DNA of 64,000 nt, taken from positions 51,087-115,086 of the forward strand of contig JAAKDF010000003.1 of assembly GCA_011754105.1 (NCBI GenBank), written 5' to 3'. This document shows positions 11,123 to 20,285 of this stretch, piece by piece. Made by a program: the position numbers and the translations under genes. Source of the DNA: Serratia symbiotica (GTDB taxonomy: Bacteria > Pseudomonadota > Gammaproteobacteria > Enterobacterales > Enterobacteriaceae). The notes under the pieces are model-generated. The model had not been told where the DNA came from and searched no databases. It saw only the letters and a program-made list of their open reading frames with translations. Position 1 is the first letter of the stretch; every line of letters begins with the position of its first letter.

Positions 11123-12406
11123 ATGACTGATAAGAAAGCGACGCTAACTTTTAGTAATGATAGAGAACCCCCGATCGAATTGAGTTTATTAACCCCAACA
11201 CTGGGTCCTGATGTCATTGATGTCCGCACTCTCGTTTCCAAAGGTTATTTCACATTTGATCCCGGTTTTACTTCTACCGCCTCATGCGAATCAAAAATCA
11301 CCTTCATCGATGGTGACAATGGCATTCTGCTGCATCGTGGTTTCCCGATAGAGCAGTTGGCGAAAGAGTCTTGCTATCTGGAAGTGTGCTATATCCTCTT
11401 ATACGGCGAGGCACCAAACGCAGAAGAATTCGATACCTTTAAAACCACTGTGACCAGCCACACCATGATACACGACCAGATCACCCATTTACTCCGTGGA
11501 TTCCGCCGCGACTCGCACCCGATGGCAGTCCTATGCGGCGTGACCAGCGCGTTAGCTGCGTTCTACCACGATGCGCTGGACATCAACCGCGAGATCACCG
11601 TTTTCCGCCTGCTGGCAAAAATGCCGACTGTGGCGGCGATGTGTTACAAATATTCTCTGGGCCAGCCGTTTATTTATCCGCGCAACGATCTATCTTACGC
11701 TGGCAACTTCCTACACATGATGTTTGCTACCCCATGCGAAGAATACTTAGTGAACCCGGTGTTTGAACGCGCCATGGATCGCATCTTGATCCTGCATGCT
11801 GACCATGAACAGAATGCCTCTACGTCTACCGTACGTAACGCAGGCTCCTCCGGTGCCAATCCGTTTGCCTGCATTGCAGCTGGTATCGCTTCTCTATGGG
11901 GACCGTCGCACGGAGGTGCGAACGAAGCTGCACTAAAAATGCTAGAAGAGATCAATACCGTCGATCACATTCCAAAATTCATTAAGCGTGCCAAAGATAA
12001 GAACGACTCGTTCCGTTTGATGGGGTTCGGCCATCGCGTGTATAAGAACCATGACCCGCGTGCTACCGTGATGCGTGAAACCTGTCACCAAGTGCTAAAA
12101 GAACTGAATAAAAAGGACGACAACTTGCTACAGGTAGCGATGGAGCTAGAACACATTGCGCTGAATGATCCATACTTTATCGAGAAAAAACTGTACCCGA
12201 ATGTCGATTTCTATTCAGGCATCATACTGAAGGAGATGGGCATTCCCTCTTCTATGTTTACCGTTATTTTCGCCATCGCTCGCACTATGGGCTGGATCGC
12301 TCATTGGAACGAAATGCACGATGAAGGCATTAAAATTGCCCGACCTCGCCAGTTGTACACCGGCTATACTGAGCGTGATTTCAAACCCCAGCTAAAGAAC
12401 ACATAA
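11123..12406 (+). CDS. gltA: citrate synthase (hexameric type II)
   Basis: This enzyme condenses acetyl-CoA and oxaloacetate at the entry of the TCA cycle. It has 427 residues, as in E. coli. The catalytic residues are in [13 protein letters not shown] (His), [14 protein letters not shown] (His) and [11 protein letters not shown] (Asp). The N-terminal domain with allosteric NADH-binding character is present ([21 protein letters not shown]). The start follows AAGGAG at good spacing. It is divergent from sdhC, and the region between them now contains an inserted MITE-like repeat. It forms a complete set with the adjacent sdh and suc genes. Confidence 0.97.
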   Translation: MTDKKATLTFSNDREPPIELSLLTPTLGPDVIDVRTLVSKGYFTFDPGFTSTASCESKITFIDGDNGILLHRGFPIEQLAKESCYLEVCYILLYGEAPNAEEFDTFKTTVTSHTMIHDQITHLLRGFRRDSHPMAVLCGVTSALAAFYHDALDINREITVFRLLAKMPTVAAMCYKYSLGQPFIYPRNDLSYAGNFLHMMFATPCEEYLVNPVFERAMDRILILHADHEQNASTSTVRNAGSSGANPFACIAAGIASLWGPSHGGANEAALKMLEEINTVDHIPKFIKRAKDKNDSFRLMGFGHRVYKNHDPRATVMRETCHQVLKELNKKDDNLLQVAMELEHIALNDPYFIEKKLYPNVDFYSGIILKEMGIPSSMFTVIFAIARTMGWIAHWNEMHDEGIKIARPRQLYTGYTERDFKPQLKNT

Positions 12407-12437
12407 TGCTGGCTGTACCCTGGCTAAAGCCGCATAG

Positions 12438-12464
12438 TGCCGCCAGATTGGACGGCATTATTTT
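12438..12464 (+). terminator. probable gltA terminator
   Basis: A hairpin with stem TGCCG/CGGCA (12438-12456, 9-base loop) is followed by TTATTTT. It lies 32 bp after the gltA stop. Confidence 0.5.
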
Positions 12465-12587
12465 GTATATGTCTAACAGCAAGGCAAGGGGACCAGTAAA
12501 CTCGTCTCCATGGTGACATCCGAGTTACTATAGAACAAAATGGCACTCTTGGCGGTGGTTTCCAGCTAGACTCGCAGGTTGCGCTAA

Positions 12588-12660
12588 GAGCCTATCCCAG
12601 TAGGCATACATTGTTGCTGCCGGTTGTTGCACACGGACAACGCGCAACAACCGGCGGTGA
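12588..12660 (+). mobile_element. MITE-like element, copy 2 (left half only)
   Basis: It is preceded by TAA and begins GAGCCTATCCCAGTAGGC, followed by the family segment CATACATTGTTGCTGCC and a short internal palindrome-rich part. The right terminal repeat is missing, so this copy is truncated beside the 3' end of ybgI. Confidence 0.65.
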
Positions 12661-12687
12661 AACCCGGGGGGGTCATGATAAGAGACA

Positions 12688-13431
12688 TTAGGCGGGATTA
12701 GGGATATCAATAAAAGTCACGCTAAAGCCGTGCTGCTGTGCCAGCCATTCGCCTAACGCTTTCACACCACCGCGTTCGGTAGCATGGTGGCCTGCTGCGA
12801 AGAAATGAACCCCCATTTCCCGTGCGCTGTGAATGGTCTGCTCCGATACTTCACCACTGATGAAGGCGTCAACGCCAAAACGTGCCGCACTGTCGATAAA
12901 ACCCTGGCCATCGCCGGTACACCAAGCCACGCGGCCGATATGCGCTGGCGCATTATCGCCACAATACAGCACCCTACGACCTAGACAGTTTTCGATGCGC
13001 TGTTGCAATGCAGTGCCACTCAGTGGCTGGTCAAACTCGCCGTGCGGCACCAGCATTTCCACCTCGCCAATCACCCGGATTCCGAGCGCTTGCGCTAACT
13101 GTGCGTTGTTGCCCAGCACCGGATGCGCGTCGAGCGGCAGATGGTAACCGTACAGATTAATATCATTGGTTAGCAATGTTTTCAGCCGATTGCGCTTCAT
13201 ACCACACACCACTGGTGCTTCATTTTTCCAGAAATAACCATGATGCACAATAATAGCGTCAGCCTGCTGTTCCAGCGCGGCGTCCAACAACGCCTTGGAG
13301 GCAGTAACCCCCGTGACGATACTTTGTACATTCGCACGCCCTTCCACTTGTAGTCCATTAGGCCCATAGTCCTGAAATGCCGCCGTATTTAGCTCTCTGT
13401 TGATCAGATTTTCTAGATCGAGGTTACGCAT
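12688..13431 (-). CDS. ybgI: Nif3-like GTP cyclohydrolase 1 type 2 family protein YbgI
   Basis: This is a member of the widespread Nif3/DUF34 family of dinuclear metal proteins; its reaction in bacteria is not settled. The 247 residues equal E. coli YbgI. Metal-binding histidines are visible in IIVHHGYFWK (near residue 63), in YHLPLDAHP (near residue 97) and in the C-terminal FAAGHHATERGGVKALG (near residue 215). The frame is clean. The next gene upstream on the same strand is phr. Confidence 0.9.
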   Translation of the reverse strand: MRNLDLENLINRELNTAAFQDYGPNGLQVEGRANVQSIVTGVTASKALLDAALEQQADAIIVHHGYFWKNEAPVVCGMKRNRLKTLLTNDINLYGYHLPLDAHPVLGNNAQLAQALGIRVIGEVEMLVPHGEFDQPLSGTALQQRIENCLGRRVLYCGDNAPAHIGRVAWCTGDGQGFIDSAARFGVDAFISGEVSEQTIHSAREMGVHFFAAGHHATERGGVKALGEWLAQQHGFSVTFIDIPNPA

Positions 13432-13609
13432 AATCTTTTCTCTTCATAGTTAAATATCTGATGGTCACCTTACGCCATCAAGACAACCCCCTATCCCCCA
13501 GATCGTTGCATTGCATTAATAGTAATGCGCATACTTTCACCTTGTTCCAAGCTAAGCTTGATATAGCCGATCACTACCGGAGAATATTTCAGCACGTTTT
13601 GCCATTACC

Positions 13610-15037
13610 TTAAGATACTCGCTGTTTCGCCGTTTCAAAAGCCTCCAGAGTCTCCAGGCGAGCCTGCCGATGATCGACTACTGGCAGTGGATAATTCAGC
13701 ACAAGCTGCTGCTTCTGTGCCCAAAGGTGGGGTTGATGAATGTTATTGTCTGGCACATCTGCTAGTTCAGGCAACCATTTACGGATAAATATGCCTTGTG
13801 GATCAAATTTTTCACTCTGACTGGTCGGATTAAAAATGCGGAAATAGGGGGCAATATCGGTGCCGGTGGAAGCCGCCCATTGCCAGCAGCCGTTATTCGC
13901 CGCAAAATCGCCGTCCATCAATTGCGACATAAAATAACGCTCACCGGCGCGCCAGTCGATCAGTAAATCTTTCACAAAAAAACTGGCGCTTATCATCCGC
14001 AACCTATTGTGCATCCAACCGGTATTATTTAGTTGGCGCATGGCTGCATCGATGATCGGATAGCCCGTTTTTCCCTGTTGCCAAGCTTGAATCAGTGATT
14101 CATCGTTCCGCCAACGTATATTATCTGTCCACGTGATAAAGGGCCGATGTCTGCATAATGCCGGATAAGCCGCCATCAGATGCCGATAAAACTCACGCCA
14201 GATTAGCTCATTGAGCCAGCCGAAAGCGCCGCTTTCACGTTCTTCCAATACCGAAGGATGCTCAGCACACAGCCGATTGAAGCATTGGCGAGGAGATAGT
14301 GTGCCAATCGACAGATATGGCGACAGGCTACTGGTGCCAGCAATAGCCGGCAGATCGCGATGGGTGAGATAATCCTGCACCTGATAGCGGCAGAAAGCCC
14401 GCAGGCGCTGTAGAGCCGCCTGTTCGCCAGCGGGGAAATTATCCCCTGGATCGGCAGACGGGTACTTAAACGATGGAGGCGCATCCGGTATTGGCAGAGC
14501 CCCAGCGCGTGGTTGTGGTGTCGGCAGGCAACGCACGTCAGATTCGGTCAAGCGACGGATGAAAGCGTTACGGAACGGCGTGTAAACTTTATACATTTCG
14601 CCATTGCTGGTTTTCAAGCTGCCCGGTGGTAATAGCAGACTGTCATCAAAATGCTGGCAGCGTACCCGGCCAGCAAGGCGCTGTTCAACTTGTTGATCGC
14701 GCCGCCATTCATTTAGCTCATACTGCCGATTGTAAAACAACACCGCCACCTGCTGCTTTGCGCAGTAGTCTATCAGCCAGTCAATCGAAGCAGCAAAGTC
14801 ATCGCACTGACGGAAATACAGAGGAATGCCTTTTTGCGCTAGTGCCTGTTGCAATTGATTCAGGCTAGCGTGGATCAGTGCCGCCTGGCGAGGTGCCATG
14901 CCATGCCGCTGCCATTGTTGCGGGGTGGCAATAAAAACCGCCAATACCCTAGCATCAGGCTCGTTACAGGCAGCATGCAGTGCTTTGTTATCAGTGATAC
15001 GTAGATCATTACGCAACCATACCAAGTGTGTGGTCAT
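13610..15037 (-). CDS. phr: deoxyribodipyrimidine photolyase
   Basis: This is a light-dependent repair enzyme for cyclobutane pyrimidine dimers. The 475-residue product has the N-terminal antenna domain (HLVWLRNDLRITDNKALH) and the C-terminal FAD domain with SPYLSIGTLSPRQC, WLNELIWREFYRHLM, GKTGYPIIDAAMRQL, GWMHNRLRM and DFAANNGCWQWAASTGTD. The ATG follows AAGGAG. It lies just downstream of ybgA, as in E. coli. It is notable that an intact light-repair gene persists while nearby repair and SOS-linked genes such as recQ and dinF are broken. Confidence 0.95.
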   Translation of the reverse strand: MTTHLVWLRNDLRITDNKALHAACNEPDARVLAVFIATPQQWQRHGMAPRQAALIHASLNQLQQALAQKGIPLYFRQCDDFAASIDWLIDYCAKQQVAVLFYNRQYELNEWRRDQQVEQRLAGRVRCQHFDDSLLLPPGSLKTSNGEMYKVYTPFRNAFIRRLTESDVRCLPTPQPRAGALPIPDAPPSFKYPSADPGDNFPAGEQAALQRLRAFCRYQVQDYLTHRDLPAIAGTSSLSPYLSIGTLSPRQCFNRLCAEHPSVLEERESGAFGWLNELIWREFYRHLMAAYPALCRHRPFITWTDNIRWRNDESLIQAWQQGKTGYPIIDAAMRQLNNTGWMHNRLRMISASFFVKDLLIDWRAGERYFMSQLMDGDFAANNGCWQWAASTGTDIAPYFRIFNPTSQSEKFDPQGIFIRKWLPELADVPDNNIHQPHLWAQKQQLVLNYPLPVVDHRQARLETLEAFETAKQRVS

Positions 15038-15106
15038 TCATAAATCTCCTTGAGAATCATGGCTATAACGCAGACGCAATGTATCATAGTAAGGGTCGAA
15101 ATAGCG

Positions 15107-15985
15107 TTAATTTGCCAGATAGCCATCTAGGTATTCAGCCATATAATGTTTGAGCAGCGAGATCGGTGCTAGCAATGGCTGCATTCCCTGCTGATAGCGT
15201 TCGATCAATTGCGCTAGTTCGCACCGTTGAGCTGCATTCAGTTGCTGGCGAAAATAACCCTGTACATGCATTACCACGTTGGTCTGATTACGCCATGTCG
15301 CTTTGATTGCTAGCAACTCCAGCAGGAGACAGCGGTATTCAACCGCGAACGCTTCCAGCGAATTACATTGACCACTACCAGAAACAAAACGTCTAAACTG
15401 TCGATACTGGGGCTGCGAATGCGCCAACAGTGACAGCTTATAGCGGCTATGGAAGGCGATTAAACCGCCACGGGTCAGCCCTTTGTGCCATAGCATATTC
15501 AGGTCGTACAGTGCATAGACTTGTTCTATAAAGTTTTCCGGCAGCGTTACATTATTCAGTCGACCATTTTCTTCCACCGGCAGCCATGGCATTTGACTCA
15601 GAAGTTCAGAGGTGAATAGCCCAATGCGATTTTTGCGCGAGTCTTTACCGTACTCGCTGTAACCACGAAACAGCGCCATGCTGCAACTGGGGGATTTGGC
15701 ACAAACGATATAGCCGCACAAATGCTGCAATGCTGCCACTTACAGTCAGGCGAATTGCTGCATATTATCGGCCAGATCGACGCTGGCATCGGTGCTGTAG
15801 CGCAGCTGCGGGCGGCGCGGCGGCAGGCCAATCACCGTTTTCGGGCAGATAGCCTCAAAATGCAGATAAGGGGCCAGTTGCTCTAACGCAAAAGCCAAGC
15901 GCTTGTATCCGCCATCAAAATGCACCGCATCGCCGAGTAGGCAGGAACTGATGCCGAGTGGGATCTAATCGATCATCGTGCTCAT
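15107..15985 (-). pseudogene. ybgA: ybgA (DUF523-DUF1722 protein), broken
   Basis: Reading from the ATG at 15985, the DUF523 half is recognisable (PLGISSCLLGDAVHFDGGYK) and is followed by the DUF1722 half (LTRGGLIAFHSRYKLSLLAHS). There is a stop four codons after the second methionine (MID-stop-IPLG), and two more stops (FA-stop-L-stop-VAALQHLCGY) just before the conserved CAKSPSC segment, where the last cysteine is followed by a degraded stretch. A 210-residue frame remains open downstream but begins inside the protein. Function in the family is unknown; it is commonly next to phr. Confidence 0.85.
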
Positions 15986-16282
15986 TCTACTGTGCTGGAT
16001 GATGGTAGAAGTGTAGAAGAAGGGCTTGCAAAATACGACCTTGCCTCATATATACAAAAACCATATCTTTGAGGTATTCATAAGTGGCATCCTGAGTCTC
16101 AGTCCATGGTGGTAGATATAAGAAATCGCTGAGAAAACAGCGTCTTTTATCACATCAATAGAAAGATATTATTTGGCAGATGCTAGCACTTCAGCGAAGA
16201 TTTCTACCGCTTTATGCTCGATCTTCTCACGGTGTTCAGCATCCAGGAAGCTTTCGCAATAGATCTTGTAGGCTTCTTCAGT

Positions 16283-16341
16283 GCCTGAAAGTGATAACCA
16301 ACCGTTGTTGGTTATCACTTTCAGGCCACCGATCGGTGGCC
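16283..16341. repeat. perfect inverted repeat plus palindrome inside pgm
   Basis: Positions 16283-16302 and 16307-16326 are perfect reverse complements (20-bp arms, 4-base loop cgtt). They overlap an 18-bp perfect palindrome GGCCACCGATCGGTGGCC at 16324-16341. They fall in the codons for the GGLKV..NGW..SGTE part of phosphoglucomutase. The novel bases in one arm replace the family FAARP codons with an inverted copy of the upstream codons. Confidence 0.9.
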
Positions 16342-17500
16342 TGTTACCTGCTGCGATAGTAAAGCGATCAGTGATCTAATCTCCCCCCAGCATGCTGGCA
16401 TTAAAAATGTCCGGCGCCAGCTTGGATAACGAGGCTTTCTGAGCATGGCTAGCCGGAGCCTGAATACAGTTGTAGATTGGTGCACCAAAGCGCTTAACCA
16501 GAACATCGTAATGCTGCTGAGTATTTTTGCCGGTCAACGCCGTAATTTCTGCCGCCAGCAGGCACATGATAATACCGTCTTTGTCAGGCGACCATGGCAT
16601 GCCGTCAAAACGCAGAAAGGAGGCCGCGGCACTCTCTTCGCCGCCAAATCCTAGGCTACCGTCGAACAAACTATCAACGAACCATTTAAAGCCGACCGGC
16701 ACTTCTATAATTTTGCGGCCCAGATCGGCGACTACGCAGTCAATCACCGCACTGGAAACCAATATTTTGCTTACCGCTACATTAGCGCTTCATTGCGGAC
16801 TATGCTGGAGTAAATAGTTGATTTCTAATGCTAGATAATGGTTATGTTTTATCAAACCTTGTGGCGTCACTATGCCGTGGCGGTCGTAATCTGGATCGTT
16901 GGAGAACGCTAGATCGAATTTGCCGCTCATTGCCAGCAGACCGGCTATCGCTGACTCGGACGAGCAATCCATGCGGATAATGCCATCATGATCCAGATGC
17001 ATAAAACGGAAAGTCTGATCGATAGAGTCATTCACTAACGTCAAATCTAGCTTCAGATCCAGAAATCCATCTTGTAATGCTAGGCTATGCGCTGCCAGTA
17101 GGCAATGCCTGAATCGCGCCGAGTGGCTCCACCCCCACCAAGTTCAGTACGGCCCGCTGAATGGCTGCCATGTTAACAACATCCACCAGCCCTGTAATGT
17201 ATTGTTGCAACAGATCTTTAGTATGCAAATAACCGCTGTGTCAAGTCTTATCCAAAGACTAACACTGCACGCCCTCCCTTCAAGAACTGCGCCAACAGTT
17301 TATTGGCGCGTTTTTCAATCATCGCGGTCAGGTGGGTGTCGGCCTGGCCGTCATTCGGCGGGTTGTACTTGATTCCGCTGTCTTCCGATGGCGTGATGAA
17401 GATACCATCCGCCTGCGCCCACCCTGACGGTTATGGCATAGGATAAGCGTGCGATACTGACAGCGTAGGCGTAAAACCGTTATTTCCCTGTACGATCACA

Positions 17501-17577
17501 TTAATACCGTTTTAATACCGTTTTAATACCGTTTTAATACCGTTTTAATACCGTTTTAATACCGTTTTAATACCGTT
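17501..17577. repeat. 11-bp unit repeated seven times
   Basis: The unit TTAATACCGTT is repeated seven times without error. On the minus strand it is AACGGTATTAA, which matches the single pgm codons for NGI(N) at this place. The six extra copies add 66 bp, which keeps frame overall, but the three-unit register creates a TAA every 33 bp. Confidence 0.95.
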
Positions 17578-17819
17578 GGTAGCGAGCACTTCCAGCACCG
17601 AAATAAAGGCCGATGCTGACAGCGCATGGGTATCTTTTCCTACGTAGCAAGGGCGAGTCACCCCCAGCTGATGGTGGACTTCAGCTATTGCCTCAGCAAT
17701 TACAAGGATGTGCGCTTCGTTAAAGCTGTGGCGCATTGCACTACTCCGGTGGCCTGGTATGTACCGAATTTCACCGCATGGGCAACGTTGCCTACCTCTG
17801 GTAGTAGCAGGTAGTACTG

Positions 17820-18134
17820 CGATGTTTACCGTGCTGTTCTTGCGTTTGGAAAAAGGTGCACGGGAATTTATCACCTCGTCTCTAGTTGTGTCATCATCTC
17901 CACCGGGCGGGGTCACTATGTTCCCATTCGTAATACCTTCAAAGCACGGTACCTGACGTTAATCTGAATATGTGGGATGCCACTTCTAGCCTGTTGACGA
18001 TGAAAGTGATGACCATTGTCGCGCTGATCATCTTGCCTATCGTTTTGGTATACACCAGTTGGTCGTACTATAAAATGTTTAGCCGCCTCGATAAGAACTA
18101 CATCTAAAACCACAAGCATTCGCTGTACTTATGA
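17820..18134 (+). pseudogene. cydB: cytochrome bd oxidase subunit II, 3' remnant
   Basis: Only the C-terminal end of CydB is recognisable: [12 protein letters not shown], then, after a frameshift, LNMWDATSSLLTMKVMTIVALIILPIVLVYTSWSYYKMF and a final N-H-K-H-S-L-Y-L preceded by a stop. The 5' part and cydA are absent. The remnant begins where the 5'-truncated pgm (opposite strand) starts, so the two form a head-to-head junction. Loss of cydAB removes the high-affinity oxygen-respiring bd oxidase. Confidence 0.85.
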
Positions 18135-18242
18135 TATTTTCCCTGGATTATCGGAATGCTGCTGGCTTGAGCCTTTGGCATAATTACGGAACTAGCGCTT
18201 AGTAAAAGTGAAGTGACTAAAACGAAGCAGGATAGCCAGTGA
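18131..18242 (+). pseudogene. cydX: cytochrome bd small subunit CydX, broken
   Basis: The frame YFPWIIGMLLA-stop-AFGIITELALSKSEV matches CydX/YbgT (family: MWYFAWILGTLLACAFG). A TGC-to-TGA change gives the stop, and one base is out of register next to the ATG. It overlaps the cydB stop region, as expected for a cydABX operon. Confidence 0.75.
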
Positions 18243-18544
18243 TGGGTTTATGGACTGGCTGATAAGTTGTAGGCCATCACTGAGATGGCCTCATTCTGGC
18301 CCTTTCACTAGTGTTAGCGCTAATTTTCTCGGATTGCATCTTTTGGCAATCAACACGTTTACTTTTTGCCGCCAAAACCAGCTCGCTGGAAATTTGGCAA
18401 GGGCTGCTGATTATTTAGGCAGTTTATACCGGCGTGCTCAATGGCTGCGTCTTTTGGCAGCAGCGTAATTTCTGGCGCGCTCTTTTCATGCTACTTACTG
18501 CCATTGTGGTTTTGGGCGCAGGATTACTTTATGTTTCTTTATAA
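18242..18544 (+). pseudogene. ybgE: cyd operon protein YbgE, broken
   Basis: Segments match YbgE, a small membrane protein of the cyd operon of unknown function: LALSLVLALIFSDCIFWQ, FAAKTSSLEIWQGLLII-stop-AVYTGVLNG and LFMLLTAIVVLGAGLLYVSL. There are stops and at least one frameshift near the 5' end. It follows cydX in the usual order. Confidence 0.7.
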
Positions 18545-18678
18545 TCTCCGTGTTATAACTATGTGATTGGCTAATTCAGCCCATAATTATTTTCATTATA
18601 ACTTACCCCCATTTCCAACCCGATCCGACTTGCGTATAGTAACAGCGTTAAATCGCATTATCGGGAAATAAAGTCAAA

Positions 18679-19088
18679 GTGAGCAATAAGTTGTTTCGAT
18701 GGCCGGTTCGTGTTTACTACGAGGATAGCGATGTAAGTGGTGTGGCCTATCACACCAGCTATGTCGCTTTTTTTGAAAGAGCGCGCACTGAAATACTGCG
18801 TCAGCATAACTTTCACCAATAGTAAGTGCTTAGTCAAAATATCGATATCGTTGTCTGGCGTATCGCTGTGGATTACCTGGCTCCCAGGTTCGTTTCGATG
18901 AACAACTGGAAGTGCAGAGTGAAATCACTGTTATTCGAGCGGATTCTCTAATGTTTTCTTAATGCATTATCAACTCAGACGTAACTCTGCTGAGCTAAGC
19001 CAATTTATTGATTGCATGTGTTGATCTACACCTAATGAAGCCGAGAGCGCTTCCTAAGTCTATTGTCGCGGAGTTAAGCAGTGACTGA
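18679..19088 (+). pseudogene. ybgC: acyl-CoA thioesterase YbgC, broken
   Basis: The start (GTG at 18679) reads [39 protein letters not shown], which includes the catalytic Asp region of hotdog thioesterases, then QHNFHQ-stop. The later parts of the protein appear in other frames, with KPRALPKSIVAEL at the end overlapping the tolQ start. It is the first gene of the tol cluster in enterobacteria. The nonsense codon after about 45 residues makes it non-functional unless restarted. Confidence 0.85.
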
Positions 19089-19764
19089 CCTGAATATCCT
19101 AGATTTATTCTTGAAAGCGAGCCTACTAGTTAAGCTTATCATACTGATTTTAATATGCTTATCGGTAGCATCTTGGGCAATTATCATCCAGCGCACGCGC
19201 ATCCTCAATATGGCAACGCGCGACGCCGAGGCATTTGAAGACAAATTCTGGTCTGGTGTTAATCTTTCCCATCTGTACCAGGAGAGCCAGGGGAGACGCG
19301 ATAGATTGACTGGCTCAGAACAGATTTTCTATGAGGGTTTTAAAGAGTTCGCCCGTTTGCACCGTGCCAATAATCATGCGCCTGAGTCGGTTATTGAAGG
19401 GTCATCGCGAGCGATGCGCATCTCAATAAACCGCGAGCTGGAAGCGTTGGAAAACCATATTTCGTTCCTCGGCACCGTTGGTTCGATCAGCCCGTATATT
19501 GGTCTGTTTGGCACCATATGGGGGATCATGAACGCCTTTATCTCACTGGGTGCGGTGAAGCATGCTACGTTGCAGATGGTGGCACCTGGTATTGCCGAAG
19601 CGTTGATCGCCACCGCGATCGGACTTTTCGCCGCGATCCCAGCTATGATAGCCTATAATCATCTCAACCAACATGTTAACAAACTTGAGCAAAATTACGG
19701 CAACTTTATGGAAGAGTTTACCTCTATTCTGCACCGTCAGTCCTTCTCCAGCGACAGCAAATAA
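19081..19764 (+). CDS. tolQ: Tol-Pal inner membrane protein TolQ
   Basis: TolQ is the proton-channel partner of TolR and energises TolA across the cell envelope at division sites. The 227-residue product starts with GTG ([20 protein letters not shown]) and has three membrane helices at about residues 15-37, 135-160 and 170-195. The conserved helix 2-3 segments [17 protein letters not shown] and [21 protein letters not shown] are intact. It overlaps the broken ybgC end and is followed by tolR after 12 bp. Confidence 0.96.
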   Translation: MTDLNILDLFLKASLLVKLIILILICLSVASWAIIIQRTRILNMATRDAEAFEDKFWSGVNLSHLYQESQGRRDRLTGSEQIFYEGFKEFARLHRANNHAPESVIEGSSRAMRISINRELEALENHISFLGTVGSISPYIGLFGTIWGIMNAFISLGAVKHATLQMVAPGIAEALIATAIGLFAAIPAMIAYNHLNQHVNKLEQNYGNFMEEFTSILHRQSFSSDSK

Positions 19765-19776
19765 GTAGGTGGCAGC

Positions 19777-20208
19777 ATGGCGAGAATACCTGGACGCCAT
19801 CGGCGTCGTGAACTAAATTCCGAAATTAACATCGTTCCTCTGCTTGATGTGCTTCTGGTGCTGCTGCTAATCTTTATGGCAACCGCGCCAATTATCACGC
19901 ATAGCGTGGAAGTTGAACTACCGGATGACGCCGATTCCAAAACCGTGTCCAGCGCTAATAATCTGCCGGTGATCCTTGAAGTTTCCGGTGAGGGTCAATA
20001 CACCCTGTTGATAGATCACCAGCATATGGCATTGATGCCACCGGAGCAGGTAGAAGCGGAAGCCAAATCACGCTTGGTAGCCAATCCGAAAACGGTCTTT
20101 TTGATCGGCGGGGCGAAGGATGTTCCTTATAATGAAATTATTAAGGCATTGAATATTCTCCATCATGCTGGTGTAACGTCCGTTGGGCTGATGACTCAGC
20201 CCATTTAA
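19777..20208 (+). CDS. tolR: Tol-Pal protein TolR
   Basis: TolR is an inner membrane protein with one N-terminal helix (PLLDVLLVLLLIFMATAPII), in which the proton-conducting aspartate (LLDVLLV, near residue 25) is retained, and a periplasmic domain of the ExbD/TolR type. At 143 residues it has normal length. Start MARIPGRHRRRELNSEINIV matches the family. It lies between tolQ and tolA in the standard order. Confidence 0.96.
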   Translation: MARIPGRHRRRELNSEINIVPLLDVLLVLLLIFMATAPIITHSVEVELPDDADSKTVSSANNLPVILEVSGEGQYTLLIDHQHMALMPPEQVEAEAKSRLVANPKTVFLIGGAKDVPYNEIIKALNILHHAGVTSVGLMTQPI

Positions 20209-20285
20209 TCGTAACGTATAGTACGGGGTTCCTGTGCTGTGGCTCAGGAACCCCGTCTAAGCAACAGCAGTTTTGGAAAATTATT

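Larger units (their letters stand above)
16169..17855 (-). pseudogene. pgm: phosphoglucomutase, heavily broken
   Basis: This enzyme interconverts glucose-1-phosphate and glucose-6-phosphate. Fragments match Pgm in order: [19 protein letters not shown] and [17 protein letters not shown] (17.6-17.85 kb), [67 protein letters not shown], and [18 protein letters not shown] near the C-terminus. The frames are separated by shifts and stops. A sevenfold 11-bp repeat sits after [10 protein letters not shown], and the phosphate-binding RPSGTE loop is replaced by LSLSGTE at a perfect inverted repeat. The first 30 or so codons are missing where the gene meets cydB. Confidence 0.93.

Noticed and set aside
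12474..12587. Plus-strand frame reading DIRVTIEQNGTLGGGFQLDSQVAL after gltA
   Set aside because: Short and without a start or any family that I could support; it may be a decayed remnant but not enough is left to call it.
17501..17577. CRISPR-like array
   Set aside because: The units are contiguous 11-mers with no spacers and lie inside pgm; no cas genes are in the window.
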